From: Chrysiogenia bacterium
GTDB taxonomy: Bacteria; JAGRBM01
DNA: 8,729 nt
Assembly (NCBI GenBank): GCA_020434085.1
Contig: JAGRBM010000577.1
Location: forward strand, 1 to 8,729
Reading direction: 5' to 3'
Each line of letters opens with the position of its first letter. Position 1 is the stretch's first letter. The position numbers were made by a program, and so were the translations under genes. This document shows, in pieces, positions 1-8,729 of this stretch. Below the pieces are notes generated by a model. That model did not search any database. It had not been told where the DNA came from and worked only from the letters and a program-made list of their open reading frames with translations.

Positions 1-181
1 CTTCGGGCGTGCGAAGGTCGAAGAAATTTTCCACTCCGACCTGAACGGGAATGGGCGCGGTTGTAGGACCGGCCAACGGATAGGCCACATGCCGTTCCCA
101 GAGCGCGCGTTCCACGCACCCGGTCAGCAGCAGCGCTGCGAGCGGCAGCCACCGGCACGCTCGCGAAAATCCTGCTTGCAT
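1..181 (-). CDS. Predicted outer-membrane or periplasmic lipoprotein, partial (N-terminal 60 residues)
   Basis: The first 60 codons of a gene that runs off the left edge. The protein begins MQAGFSRACRW, followed by the hydrophobic stretch LPLAALLLTGC. This is a short lipoprotein signal peptide with Arg at residues 7 and 10 and a lipobox (L19-T20-G21-C22), so Cys22 should be lipidated and become the mature N-terminus after signal peptidase II cleavage. After the Cys comes a Pro-rich linker and then VQVGVENFFDLRTPE, which begins a folded domain I do not recognise. The ATG at 181-179 is preceded by a GGAGG-type ribosome site at close spacing. An in-frame ATG at 196-194 would put that purine run inside the gene, so the later start is preferred. 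The gene follows the rpmF terminator and probably has its own promoter. Function beyond lipoprotein is unknown. Confidence 0.72.
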   Translation of the reverse strand, partial: MQAGFSRACRWLPLAALLLTGCVERALWERHVAYPLAGPTTAPIPVQVGVENFFDLRTPE

Positions 182-208
182 ACTCCCCCCCTCCATGGCC
201 CTGCCGAA

Positions 209-235
209 AGTATAGGGGGGCGCCTGCGGGAGCAA
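209..235 (-). promoter_or_regulatory. Candidate sigma-70-like promoter for the lipoprotein gene
   Basis: Read on the minus strand, TATACT (214-209) is one base from the -10 consensus. Upstream lies TTGCTC (235-230) at 15-base spacing, or TTTGCT (236-231) at 16. The start codon is 28 bases downstream of the -10 box. The -35 part overlaps the T-tract of the rpmF terminator, so one transcript would end where the next begins. The -35 match and spacing are poor, so this is tentative. Confidence 0.35.
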
Positions 236-265
236 AAGAAAAACCCCGACCATCGGCCGGGGTTT
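234..265 (-). terminator. Rho-independent terminator after rpmF
   Basis: On the minus strand the sequence reads AAACCCCGGCC, a GAT loop, then GGTCGGGGTTT and a further T-rich run (TTTTTCTTTT overall, 243-234). The hairpin has eight base pairs including one G-U, extended by three A-U pairs into the T-tract. It lies about 30 bases after the rpmF stop codon and should end the yceD-rpmF transcript. It has the best intrinsic-terminator form in the window. Confidence 0.9.
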
Positions 266-295
266 CACTGGAAACTTGATACTTGCGCGGGCGGT

Positions 296-478
296 CTAGA
301 ACTCGTCCTTCTTGACGATCTCGCGACCCTTGTACTGGCCGCAGTGGATGCAGGCGCGGTGCGGGAAGGTCATTTCCATGCAGTTGGGGCACTCGACCAT
401 GCCCGGCGCACGCAGGGCGTGATGGGAGCGACGCGAGTCGCGGACGGATTTGCTGGTTTTTCGCTGCGGAGTGGCCAT
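296..478 (-). CDS. rpmF: 50S ribosomal protein L32
   Basis: A 60-residue protein of normal length for bacterial L32, a component of the large ribosomal subunit. The N-terminal [20 protein letters not shown] matches the conserved basic tail (usual form M-A-V-P-K-R-K-T-S-K-S). It is followed by [15 protein letters not shown] and YKGREIV. The four cysteines C30, C33, C43 and C46 form the zinc ribbon, so this is the zinc-binding form and not a Cys-less zinc-independent paralogue. A GAGG ribosome site sits eight bases before the ATG. The gene follows yceD on the same strand after a 116-base gap that can fold into an RNA structure, and it is closed by a strong intrinsic terminator. In many bacteria plsX and fabH come next; here they do not. 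Confidence 0.97.
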   Translation of the reverse strand: MATPQRKTSKSVRDSRRSHHALRAPGMVECPNCMEMTFPHRACIHCGQYKGREIVKKDEF

Positions 479-509
479 TGCCCTTACCTCAGTTCACTTT
501 CACGGGTTT

Positions 510-592
510 CCCGGAATGTCCCCAAAAGGACTCGGGAGGCGCCGTATCTACCCGAATCCCGGGGGGATTTCAAGCCTTTTGAGAATTCCGGG
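510..592 (-). promoter_or_regulatory. Candidate structured RNA leader or attenuator between yceD and rpmF
   Basis: The 116-base gap between yceD and rpmF contains nested complementary segments in the transcript sense. P1 is CCCGGAAU (592-585) with AUUCCGGG (517-510), eight pairs. Inside it, P2 is CAAAAGG (581-575) with CCUUUUG (529-523), seven pairs. Inside that lie two hairpins: AUCCC/GGGAU (568-564 with 560-556) and UCGGG/CCCGA (555-551 with 536-532). Together they form a closed multibranch fold. An alternative nine-pair hairpin, GGAUUCGGG (559-551) with CCCGAGUCC (536-528, one G-U), is followed at once by UUUU and competes with P2. The 3' base of the fold is about 30 bases upstream of the rpmF start codon. 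The function (autoregulation, attenuation or processing) is inference. Confidence 0.4.
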
Positions 593-594
593 CG

Positions 595-1155
595 CTACTT
601 GCTGCCCGAAGGGTCGATTTTGAGGCCTTTGAGGGCCGAAAACGGGTTTTCCCGCTCTTCGGCCTCCTCCTGTCCGGCATCGACCCAGACCTCGTCGGGG
701 GCGTCGCGGAAGCGCTCGGCGACGACTTTGACGGGCAGGTTGATGGCGATGTGCTCGTAGAGGATCGGGGTGAGATCAAGCTCCTCGCCGCTGTAGGTCC
801 ATTCCTCCAGGTCGGCGCTGCTGAGTTCCACCTCGTCCTCGGCGCTCTCGCGCAGGGCGGACTCGGCCTTGCTCAGCGCCAGGTCGAGGCGCTCGTCGAA
901 GGTGCAGGGCACGGGCTCGTTGCTGCGCGCGCAGGGCATCTCGTAGTCGAAGCGCACGGGACCCTTGATGCGCAACACGCCGGCGATCTTCTCGATGTCG
1001 AGATCGGCCCAGATCTCACCTTTCACGGTGATTTCCAGCTCGCGCGAGTCGAAGGGGCCTTCGGGGCTTTTCCCGGCCAGGAACGCCTCGCGCACCTCAA
1101 GGCGCTTGCCCTCGGGCTTGATCTCTTCAATGCGGATGGTGAGGTGCTCACTCAT
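595..1155 (-). CDS. yceD: YceD/DUF177 family protein linked to 23S rRNA and L32
   Basis: A 186-residue acidic protein upstream of rpmF, the classic neighbourhood of the YceD (DUF177) family, which is implicated in 23S rRNA accumulation or 50S assembly. The family core is visible at about residues 56-94: an IAGVLRIKGPVRFDY strand region, then C75 in CARSNEPV, which matches the usual C-x-R-C-L-x-P-x segment. A later ELDLTPILYEHIAINLPVK stretch (125-143) matches the family's 'D-L.....E.I.LALP' block, and the NPFSALKGL tail matches the usual '[DN]PRFAxLKxL'. Unusually, the second Cys of the first pair is Ser78 and the later Cys pair is absent. The ATG at 1155 is chosen because MSEHLTIRIEEI begins the conserved domain. 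An in-frame ATG at 1167 is possible, and starts further upstream would run into an inverted repeat. No strong ribosome site is visible. Confidence 0.85.
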   Translation of the reverse strand: MSEHLTIRIEEIKPEGKRLEVREAFLAGKSPEGPFDSRELEITVKGEIWADLDIEKIAGVLRIKGPVRFDYEMPCARSNEPVPCTFDERLDLALSKAESALRESAEDEVELSSADLEEWTYSGEELDLTPILYEHIAINLPVKVVAERFRDAPDEVWVDAGQEEAEERENPFSALKGLKIDPSGSK

Positions 1156-1201
1156 GGGCGCGAACATAACCACCCCGCAGCCCCGGGGGAAGGGGGAATT
1201 G

Positions 1202-1336
1202 AACCGCCAAGGCGCCAAGGACGCCAAGGGGGTTGTGCCGATCCGCTCAATTCGGGACTTGCCCGATGTCGCTCGATCCCTGAACCGGAAATTTCTATTT
1301 CTGTCCTACCTTGGCGTTCTTGGCGCCTTGGCGGTT
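1202..1336. repeat. Long imperfect inverted repeat with 28-base arms built from CGCCAAGG units
   Basis: The left arm, 1202-1229, and the reverse complement of the right arm, 1309-1336, match at 27 of 28 bases. Each arm starts AACCGCCAAGG and contains three CGCCAAGG-type units at 8- and 9-base steps, with one changed unit (CGCCAAGA) in the right arm. The arms enclose 79 bases that hold a small perfect hairpin (TCGGG 1252-1256, CCCGA 1262-1266). The repeat fills most of the 191-base gap between the crotonase and yceD genes, and the right arm ends 10 bases from the crotonase stop codon. From memory, related GCCAAGG-type repeats are dispersed in intergenic DNA of many bacteria. No T-tract follows either arm, so it is not a standard terminator. 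Confidence 0.88.
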
Positions 1337-1346
1337 TCGCATTTTC

Positions 1347-2084
1347 CTATCTGGCCAGATGCGCGAAGCGGTTTACCAGCGGCTTGCCGGCGATTTCCTG
1401 CTGGTCGCGCTCCCAGCCGATCTGCATGGAAGGGCGCCGCATGCGGGCCTTGGTGGTGCCGACGGCTTTGGGAACCAGGCGCGCTGCCTGCGCGGCGGCC
1501 TGCTCGATGGCGAGCTTGAGGACTTCCTCGTGGGAGGGCGCCAGGTGGTGAGTGATGCCCAGCTCGAGGGTCTCTTTGGGGCTCATGATGCGCGCGCGCA
1601 GGATGAGATCGTCACGCACGGCGTTGGGAATCATGTGCTCGACAACGGCGAGCGTCCAGTGGGAGATCGGCAGGCCGTTGACCATCTCGTTGAGGCCGTA
1701 GCGGTGCTCGTCATTGTCGATGGCGCAACGGTAGTCGCAGCAAAGATACAGGATGAACCCGCCCGCGAGCGCATGGCCCGTGCCTGCGGCAATCACCGGC
1801 GCGGGAAAGCACCAGAGGGCGTCGATCATTTTATAGAAATTCTCGAGCGTGGCCTGCAGCTCCTCGGGGGTGAGCTTGGGAAGGGTTTTGAGATCCAGCC
1901 CACCGCAGTAGATGCGCTCCTTGCCCATGAGCACCAGCGCCTTCACTTCTTCCTTCTTCGCGTGTTCGAGCGTGGAGATCATCTCCTGGAAGAAGTTGTC
2001 CTGCATGGCGTTGGCCTTGCCGTCATCCATTGTGACGACGCCAACGTCGCCTTCCTTATAGAAGTTGATCACTCGGCTGGGCAT
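1347..2084 (-). CDS. Enoyl-CoA hydratase/isomerase (crotonase) family protein
   Basis: A 245-residue single-domain crotonase-fold protein, slightly shorter than the family's usual length of about 260. It should act in the cytoplasm on an acyl-CoA thioester. Oxyanion-hole segments are IYCGGLDLK (58-66, usual form F-x-A-G-x-D-L-K) and GHALAGGFILYLCCDYRCA (103-121, usual form G-x-A-x-G-G-G-x-x-L...C-D). The second catalytic position is kept as Glu133 in GLNEMVNGLPI. The first catalytic Glu of true hydratases, two residues after the GGG motif, is Ile111 here. One acidic residue points to a delta3-delta2 enoyl-CoA isomerase or another crotonase activity and not to a standard hydratase. AGGAG lies about eight bases before the ATG. 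Nearby genes give no pathway, so the substrate is unknown. Confidence 0.88.
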   Translation of the reverse strand: MPSRVINFYKEGDVGVVTMDDGKANAMQDNFFQEMISTLEHAKKEEVKALVLMGKERIYCGGLDLKTLPKLTPEELQATLENFYKMIDALWCFPAPVIAAGTGHALAGGFILYLCCDYRCAIDNDEHRYGLNEMVNGLPISHWTLAVVEHMIPNAVRDDLILRARIMSPKETLELGITHHLAPSHEEVLKLAIEQAAAQAARLVPKAVGTTKARMRRPSMQIGWERDQQEIAGKPLVNRFAHLAR

Positions 2085-2140
2085 GGGTTTTTCTCCTGCG
2101 GAAGTATTCGGAGCTGCGAGCCTAGCCCGCAGCAGTAGCG

Positions 2141-2192
2141 CGAGGAAAGGGCGCTTTCCCGCTCGTCCTGAGCTTGTCGCAGGTCGAACGGA
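2141..2192. repeat. REP-like palindromic intergenic sequence
   Basis: Two adjacent elements fill the 109-base gap between the AT-rich gene and the crotonase gene. GGAAAG (2144-2149), a GGCG loop and CTTTCC (2154-2159) form a perfect hairpin that can extend through a bulge to CGAG/CTCG. Next comes CGTCCTGAGCTTGTCGCAGG (2164-2183), followed by TCGAACGGAG. From memory this closely resembles the CCTGAGCTTGTCGAAGG repeat seen in intergenic DNA of many proteobacteria. It ends two bases from the stop codon of the gene at 2194. One copy only is visible here, so its repeat status rests on recognition. Confidence 0.5.
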
Positions 2193-2193
2193 G

Positions 2194-2910
2194 CTATTTC
2201 TTCCTGGCCTTCAAACGCTTCTTGGCAACTTTTACCTTATTGGCAAGAATTTTAATCTTATCGCGTACGGCTTCGGGGTGTAGATCTTTGATCTCAGGAA
2301 ATTCTTCGATGGCGTATTCGAACATTTCCGCTTGCGTCGTGAGCGTACAGAATGTCTCGTCTTTTAGTAGAGAGTCTAGCGGCTTCAGCGCTCTTTCTTC
2401 GCGCTCTTCTTCTTCCCGCTCTTTGGCCTCTTGTTCCTCTTCGAGCTCGATGAGTCTGGCCTGCCAGCCATTTTGGAGCGTCTCAATTGCTGCGCTTCGG
2501 AGAGCAGCAAATCCTTCACCCCATGGCTCTTGATCCATGTAGTAGAGACGCGCTTCTGGTGTAATGCACATCATCGTAACCGACATATGGTCGCCAATAT
2601 GCTGTTTGAAAGGCTTGAGTTTGGGTTCGACCTTGGTGAGGTCTTCACCGGATTCATCGTCATATTCGTCATCGGCATGGAAGCGATCAGGCCTTATCTC
2701 TGTTGGGTCGGCGAAGAAGAGGTCTTCGTATAAATCGAGAAATTGAAAGAATATGGCGCGGGCACCGATGTGTTTGCATGATTCAAGAAAAGTATCCAGA
2801 TCCCCGTCGACCCATAAAGCGGACCGTTCTGCTCCGTCGATTCCGTTGGTGACGTGGATTGGTATTAGCTCATGTTTTGCTATTTTGTCTCTAATCTCTT
2901 GAATGTCCAT
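2194..2910 (-). CDS. Hypothetical acidic protein with charged coiled-coil segment
   Basis: A 238-residue soluble protein that I do not recognise. It has no signal peptide or membrane segment. The N-terminal part (1-75) looks like a mixed alpha/beta domain: MDIQEIRDKI, then LIPIHVT, ALWVDGDLDTFLESC and ARAIFFQFLDLYEDLFF. Next is an acidic stretch (79-90, DDEYDDESGED), a short domain with VTMMCITPEARLYYMDQEPW (111-130), a Glu/Lys/Arg-rich helix (154-174) likely to be a coiled coil, and a basic C-terminus (KVAKKRLKARKK). The ATG at 2910 is chosen because AAGGGGAAG lies just upstream; an in-frame ATG at 2964 gives an extra 18 residues with no such site. Base composition by eye is about half GC or less, clearly lower than all neighbours. 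That suggests recent acquisition. The ordered codons and ribosome site support a real gene. Confidence 0.75.
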   Translation of the reverse strand: MDIQEIRDKIAKHELIPIHVTNGIDGAERSALWVDGDLDTFLESCKHIGARAIFFQFLDLYEDLFFADPTEIRPDRFHADDEYDDESGEDLTKVEPKLKPFKQHIGDHMSVTMMCITPEARLYYMDQEPWGEGFAALRSAAIETLQNGWQARLIELEEEQEAKEREEEEREERALKPLDSLLKDETFCTLTTQAEMFEYAIEEFPEIKDLHPEAVRDKIKILANKVKVAKKRLKARKK

Positions 2911-2969
2911 GACTTCCCCTTGGTTCTGGTTGGATGCAGGGACCATTGCATGAGGGACTCCCAATGTAA

Positions 2970-4022
2970 CTAATCCGCACGCAGTCGCTCCAGCGCCCAG
3001 TTCGCATGTTCCCGCAGGATCTCGTCGTCGCAGTCCTCGAGGAACGCTTCGATGAGCGCAATCGCCTCGACATCGCCCGAATTGCCCAGCGCGATGAGCG
3101 CGTTGCGCTTCAGGCCCCGGCCCTTCGCGCGTCGAAGCGGCGATCCGAGGAATTCATCCTCGATCTCCATGGGGTGGGTCTCGAGGATCCATTTCAGATC
3201 GAGCCTCGCGTGGCCAGCGCGCGGCTCGAAGTCACGCTCGCTCGTGGTGATCGGCTCGCGGTTCCAGGGGCAGACTTCCTGGCAGATGTCGCAGCCGAAG
3301 ACCAGGTCGCCGAACTTCTCCCGCAGCTCCTCCGGAATCGCGCCGCGGTTTTCGATCGTCTGGTAGGAAATGCAAAGGCGTGAGTCGAGCACGCCCTTGC
3401 CCGCAAAGGCATCGGTGGGGCAGGCATCCAGGCATGCGGTGCAGGTGCCGCAATCGGGCATGCGTTTGTGTACGGCCGGGCCGGGTTCGAGTGCGCGGTC
3501 GATGATTACCTCGGCAAGGAAGAGATAGGAGCCGCCCTCTGGATCGATGAGGCAGGTGTTGTGACCGATCCAGCCAAGGCCCGCCTGCCGCGCGTAGCTG
3601 CGCTGCAGGACCGGGCCGGTGTCCACGTTCAGGTAGGTGCTGACCCCCGGAAGGATCGCCTCGATCTTCCGGCGGAGCTTCTTGAGCCGCTTGTTGATGA
3701 GCTGGTGGTAGTCGCGTCCCCAGGCGTAGCGCGAGACCGTGCCCCCAAAGCGCGGGGCGTCGGTGGGCGCTGTGTTTGCCAGGTAGAACATGCCGAGGCT
3801 GAGCACGCTGGCCGCGCCGGGCAGGAGGACGCCCGCGTCGGCGCGCTCGGCGCTGCGGGCCCCGATCCACTCCATGTCGGCGTCGTGGCCCGCCTCGCGC
3901 CAGCGGCGGAAGTGGGCGAGGTCGGCCTCGGGCAGCCGCGCCGGGGTCAGCGCCGCGCGCGAAAAACCCAGCTCGGCCGCCGCTGCGAGGATTTGCTCGG
4001 TGATTTCAGGGCCTTCGCTCAT
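2970..4022 (-). CDS. queG: Epoxyqueuosine reductase
   Basis: This 350-residue enzyme catalyses the last step of queuosine synthesis: cobalamin-dependent reduction of epoxyqueuosine to queuosine at the wobble base of tRNAs for Asp, Asn, His and Tyr. The N-terminal half is the cobalamin and substrate domain, with SRYAWGRDYH (97-106) and NVDTGPVLQRSYARQAGLGWIG (132-153); Asp134 matches the family's catalytic Asp. Two ferredoxin-type 4Fe-4S sites follow: C191, C194, C197 and C201 in CGTCTACLDACP, and C217 with C244, C247 and C251 in FGCDICQEVCPWN. Residues 300-350 form a HEAT-like helical tail (NALIALGNSGD..., NWALERL), as in longer QueG proteins. Length and motifs are intact. The gene is divergent from sahR, and no Shine-Dalgarno sequence is obvious before the ATG. 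Confidence 0.96.
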   Translation of the reverse strand: MSEGPEITEQILAAAAELGFSRAALTPARLPEADLAHFRRWREAGHDADMEWIGARSAERADAGVLLPGAASVLSLGMFYLANTAPTDAPRFGGTVSRYAWGRDYHQLINKRLKKLRRKIEAILPGVSTYLNVDTGPVLQRSYARQAGLGWIGHNTCLIDPEGGSYLFLAEVIIDRALEPGPAVHKRMPDCGTCTACLDACPTDAFAGKGVLDSRLCISYQTIENRGAIPEELREKFGDLVFGCDICQEVCPWNREPITTSERDFEPRAGHARLDLKWILETHPMEIEDEFLGSPLRRAKGRGLKRNALIALGNSGDVEAIALIEAFLEDCDDEILREHANWALERLRAD

Positions 4023-4032
4023 TCAGAGCGCC

Positions 4033-4038
4033 AGTATA
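4033..4038 (-). promoter_or_regulatory. Candidate -10 box for queG
   Basis: TATACT on the minus strand (4038-4033) is one base from the -10 consensus and only ten bases before the queG ATG. Transcription from it would start within a few bases of the ATG, giving a nearly leaderless mRNA. That would fit the missing ribosome site. No good -35 box is seen at 16-18 bases, so this is weak. Confidence 0.3.
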
Positions 4039-4114
4039 GCGGGCTGAATCCGCCAGGCGATGCTGCCAAAGGGGCAGGGCAGGCTTGCTTTTGGCTTCCT
4101 GATTATTCATCCTC

Positions 4115-4134
4115 TCATCCGCTTTAACGGATGA
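4115..4134. promoter_or_regulatory. Candidate SahR operator upstream of sahR-metH
   Basis: A 20-base palindrome with perfect seven-base arms, TCATCCG (4115-4121) and CGGATGA (4128-4134), around CTTTAA. It ends five bases before the sahR start codon and covers the place where a ribosome site would lie. A further TCATCC half-site lies upstream at 4107-4112, eight bases from the first, so TTCATCC (4106-4112) and GGATGAA (4129-4135) also form a wider dyad. ArsR-family dimers bind such dyads near the promoter and start, and SahR proteins are autoregulatory repressors of SAM-cycle genes. Assigning this site to this protein is inference from position and symmetry. Confidence 0.65.
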
Positions 4135-4138
4135 AGCA

Positions 4139-5074
4139 ATGAATGACCTGGCTACAACAACCGAGCTCTGCCGCCTGATGGGCGAGCCTACCCGCCTGCG
4201 CTTTCTGGGCGTGCTCGGTGAGGAAGCGCTCACCGTGGCCGAGCTCATGCAGGTCACGGGCGTCACCCAGTCGCGGGCCTCGGCCCACCTGGCCAAGCTC
4301 AAGGAAGCGGGCCTGGTCCATGACCGCCCGGCCGGGCCGGCGACATTCTACGCGCGCGCCGACGAGAGCATGAGCGGCGAGGCGCGCGCCCTCTGGGACG
4401 TGCTGCGCGGCCAGACCAGTGATGCGCTCTTTGAGGAAGACGCCCAGCGCGCCCGCGCCATTGCCGCCGCGCGCGCCGGTGAGGGCGTCAAGTGGGCCGA
4501 CACCGTGGCCGGACAGATGGAGCGCCACTACTCGCCGGGACGGACCTGGGAAGCCACCGCCCGCGGGCTGCTGGGGCTGTGCGAGCTGGGCGACGTGCTT
4601 GATGTCGCGTCGGGAGACGGTGTGAACGCCGAGCTCGTTGCGCCGCGCGCGAAATCGGTGACCTGCATCGATGCGAGTGAAAAGGTCATCGAAGCAGGGC
4701 GGCGGCGGCTCGCGCACCTTGGCAACGTCCGCTTCGAGAGCGGCGACATGCACGCGCTGCCCTTTGCGGATGCAAGCTTCGACCAGGTGCTGTTGATGAA
4801 CGCGCTGCAGTACGCCAAGAGGCCCGCGCAGGTCGCTGCCGAGGCGGCGCGCGTCCTGCGAAAGGGCGGGCTGCTCACGCTGGTAACGCTCAAGCGCCAC
4901 CGGCACGAGGGCGCGGTGCGCCCCTACAACCACGAGAACCTGGGCTTTGCGCCCGGACAATTGAAGCGCCTTCTGGAGAAGGCAGGCCTTGCGGTAGGCA
5001 CCTGCGCGGTGACCTCGCGCGAGTCCAAACCTCCACATTTCGAAATTATCTCGGCCTACGGCCGCAGGAAATAA
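4139..5074 (+). CDS. sahR: SahR-type regulator: ArsR winged helix fused to methyltransferase-like sensor domain
   Basis: A 311-residue fusion. Residues 8-75 form an ArsR winged helix: [46 protein letters not shown] (recognition helix about 42-55) and a wing at [13 protein letters not shown]. The metal-binding Cys motif of ArsR metal sensors is missing. Residues about 125-250 are a class I methyltransferase fold: motif [10 protein letters not shown] (153-161), an acidic end of strand 2 at CIDAS (176-180), GDMHALPF (202-209) and [10 protein letters not shown] (237-246). SahR regulators have this architecture; their methyltransferase-like domain binds S-adenosylhomocysteine, which releases the repressor from SAM-cycle genes. 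metH starts 38 bases downstream on the same strand, which supports the assignment. The start is fixed by the conserved N-terminus, since the ribosome site is weak (GGA seven bases upstream). An active methyltransferase is the alternative. Confidence 0.88.
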   Translation: MNDLATTTELCRLMGEPTRLRFLGVLGEEALTVAELMQVTGVTQSRASAHLAKLKEAGLVHDRPAGPATFYARADESMSGEARALWDVLRGQTSDALFEEDAQRARAIAAARAGEGVKWADTVAGQMERHYSPGRTWEATARGLLGLCELGDVLDVASGDGVNAELVAPRAKSVTCIDASEKVIEAGRRRLAHLGNVRFESGDMHALPFADASFDQVLLMNALQYAKRPAQVAAEAARVLRKGGLLTLVTLKRHRHEGAVRPYNHENLGFAPGQLKRLLEKAGLAVGTCAVTSRESKPPHFEIISAYGRRK

Positions 5075-5076
5075 TC

Positions 5077-5091
5077 CCGGCCCCGGGCCGG
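5077..5091. repeat. GC palindrome in the sahR-metH gap
   Basis: CCGGCCC and GGGCCGG flank one central base, just after the sahR stop codon in the 38-base gap before metH. It could form a five-pair hairpin with a five-base loop. There is no T-tract, so it should not stop transcription. It may only reflect local GC richness, or it may affect mRNA stability between the two genes. It bears no resemblance to the candidate SahR site. Confidence 0.4.
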
Positions 5092-5112
5092 CCGAAGCAA
5101 GGAAGAAACACC

Positions 5113-8729
<3,617 letters not shown>

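Noticed and set aside
89-760. A 223-codon plus-strand frame across the lipoprotein start, rpmF and the yceD end
   Set aside because: It crosses a terminator and the intact rpmF on the other strand, and it has no motif.
1156-1227. N-terminal extension of YceD to an ATG at 1227
   Set aside because: The extension translates the inverted-repeat arm (MASLAPWRF...), which is not part of the conserved family domain.
1202-1336. The inverted repeat as a terminator or a CRISPR fragment
   Set aside because: There is no T-tract beside either arm. The units are 8-9 bases and in opposite orientation around one insert, unlike CRISPR repeats and spacers.
751-2138. Long plus-strand frames opposite yceD and the crotonase gene
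   Set aside because: They overlap genes with strong family signatures, and their translations look like reversed coding bias.
4023-4138. A SAM, SAH or cobalamin riboswitch in the queG-sahR gap
   Set aside because: The gap is short, the conserved core motifs of those riboswitches are not recognisable, and the dyad is better explained as a protein operator.
4124-5038. A 304-codon minus-strand frame opposite sahR
   Set aside because: A shadow of sahR with no domain signal. The plus-strand product has clear winged-helix and methyltransferase motifs.
5075-5112. A second SahR operator or a separate promoter directly before metH
   Set aside because: The 38-base gap has a ribosome site and a GC palindrome but no TCATCC/GGATGA half-sites and no convincing promoter boxes, so co-transcription from the sahR promoter is simpler.

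Overview
The window looks like ordinary chromosome from a GC-rich (by eye about two-thirds GC), free-living Gram-negative bacterium. The gene set fits a proteobacterium of the delta/myxococcal type: a lipoprotein, a YceD-L32 pair, QueG, and an ArsR-methyltransferase regulator beside a four-module MetH. The assignment to a lineage is inference and is weak. Coding density is high, and almost every long reading frame opposite the real genes is a GC-bias shadow.

Layout, left to right. Bases 1-4022 hold six genes, all on the minus strand. In their own reading order (right to left) they are: queG (epoxyqueuosine reductase, 4022-2970); an unrecognised, relatively AT-rich gene with a charged coiled-coil segment (2910-2194); a crotonase-fold enoyl-CoA hydratase/isomerase (2084-1347); a YceD/DUF177 gene (1155-595); rpmF for ribosomal protein L32 (478-296), closed by a strong intrinsic terminator; and the start of a lipoprotein gene that runs off the left edge (181-1). 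Bases 4139-8729 are on the plus strand: a SahR-type regulator (ArsR winged helix fused to a methyltransferase-like domain), then metH, which lacks only its last few dozen codons at the right edge.

How the genes work together. sahR-metH is a self-contained methionine/SAM-cycle unit. MetH remakes methionine from homocysteine, and a SahR-type repressor is expected to sense S-adenosylhomocysteine and relieve repression at a 20-bp palindrome that ends five bases before its own start codon. Both QueG and MetH need cobalamin, so the divergent pair straddling 4023-4138 are both B12-dependent enzymes or their regulators. YceD and L32 form the conserved 50S-linked pair, here without the usual downstream plsX.

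The least explained parts are non-coding. They are a 28-bp near-perfect inverted repeat built of CGCCAAGG units between the crotonase and yceD genes; a nested set of complementary segments between yceD and rpmF that could be a structured leader or attenuator; and a REP-like sequence after the AT-rich gene. I see no rRNA, tRNA, CRISPR array, transposase or phage gene. I found no convincing wholly new multi-gene system. The best candidates for novelty are the yceD-rpmF RNA structure and the orphan AT-rich gene.
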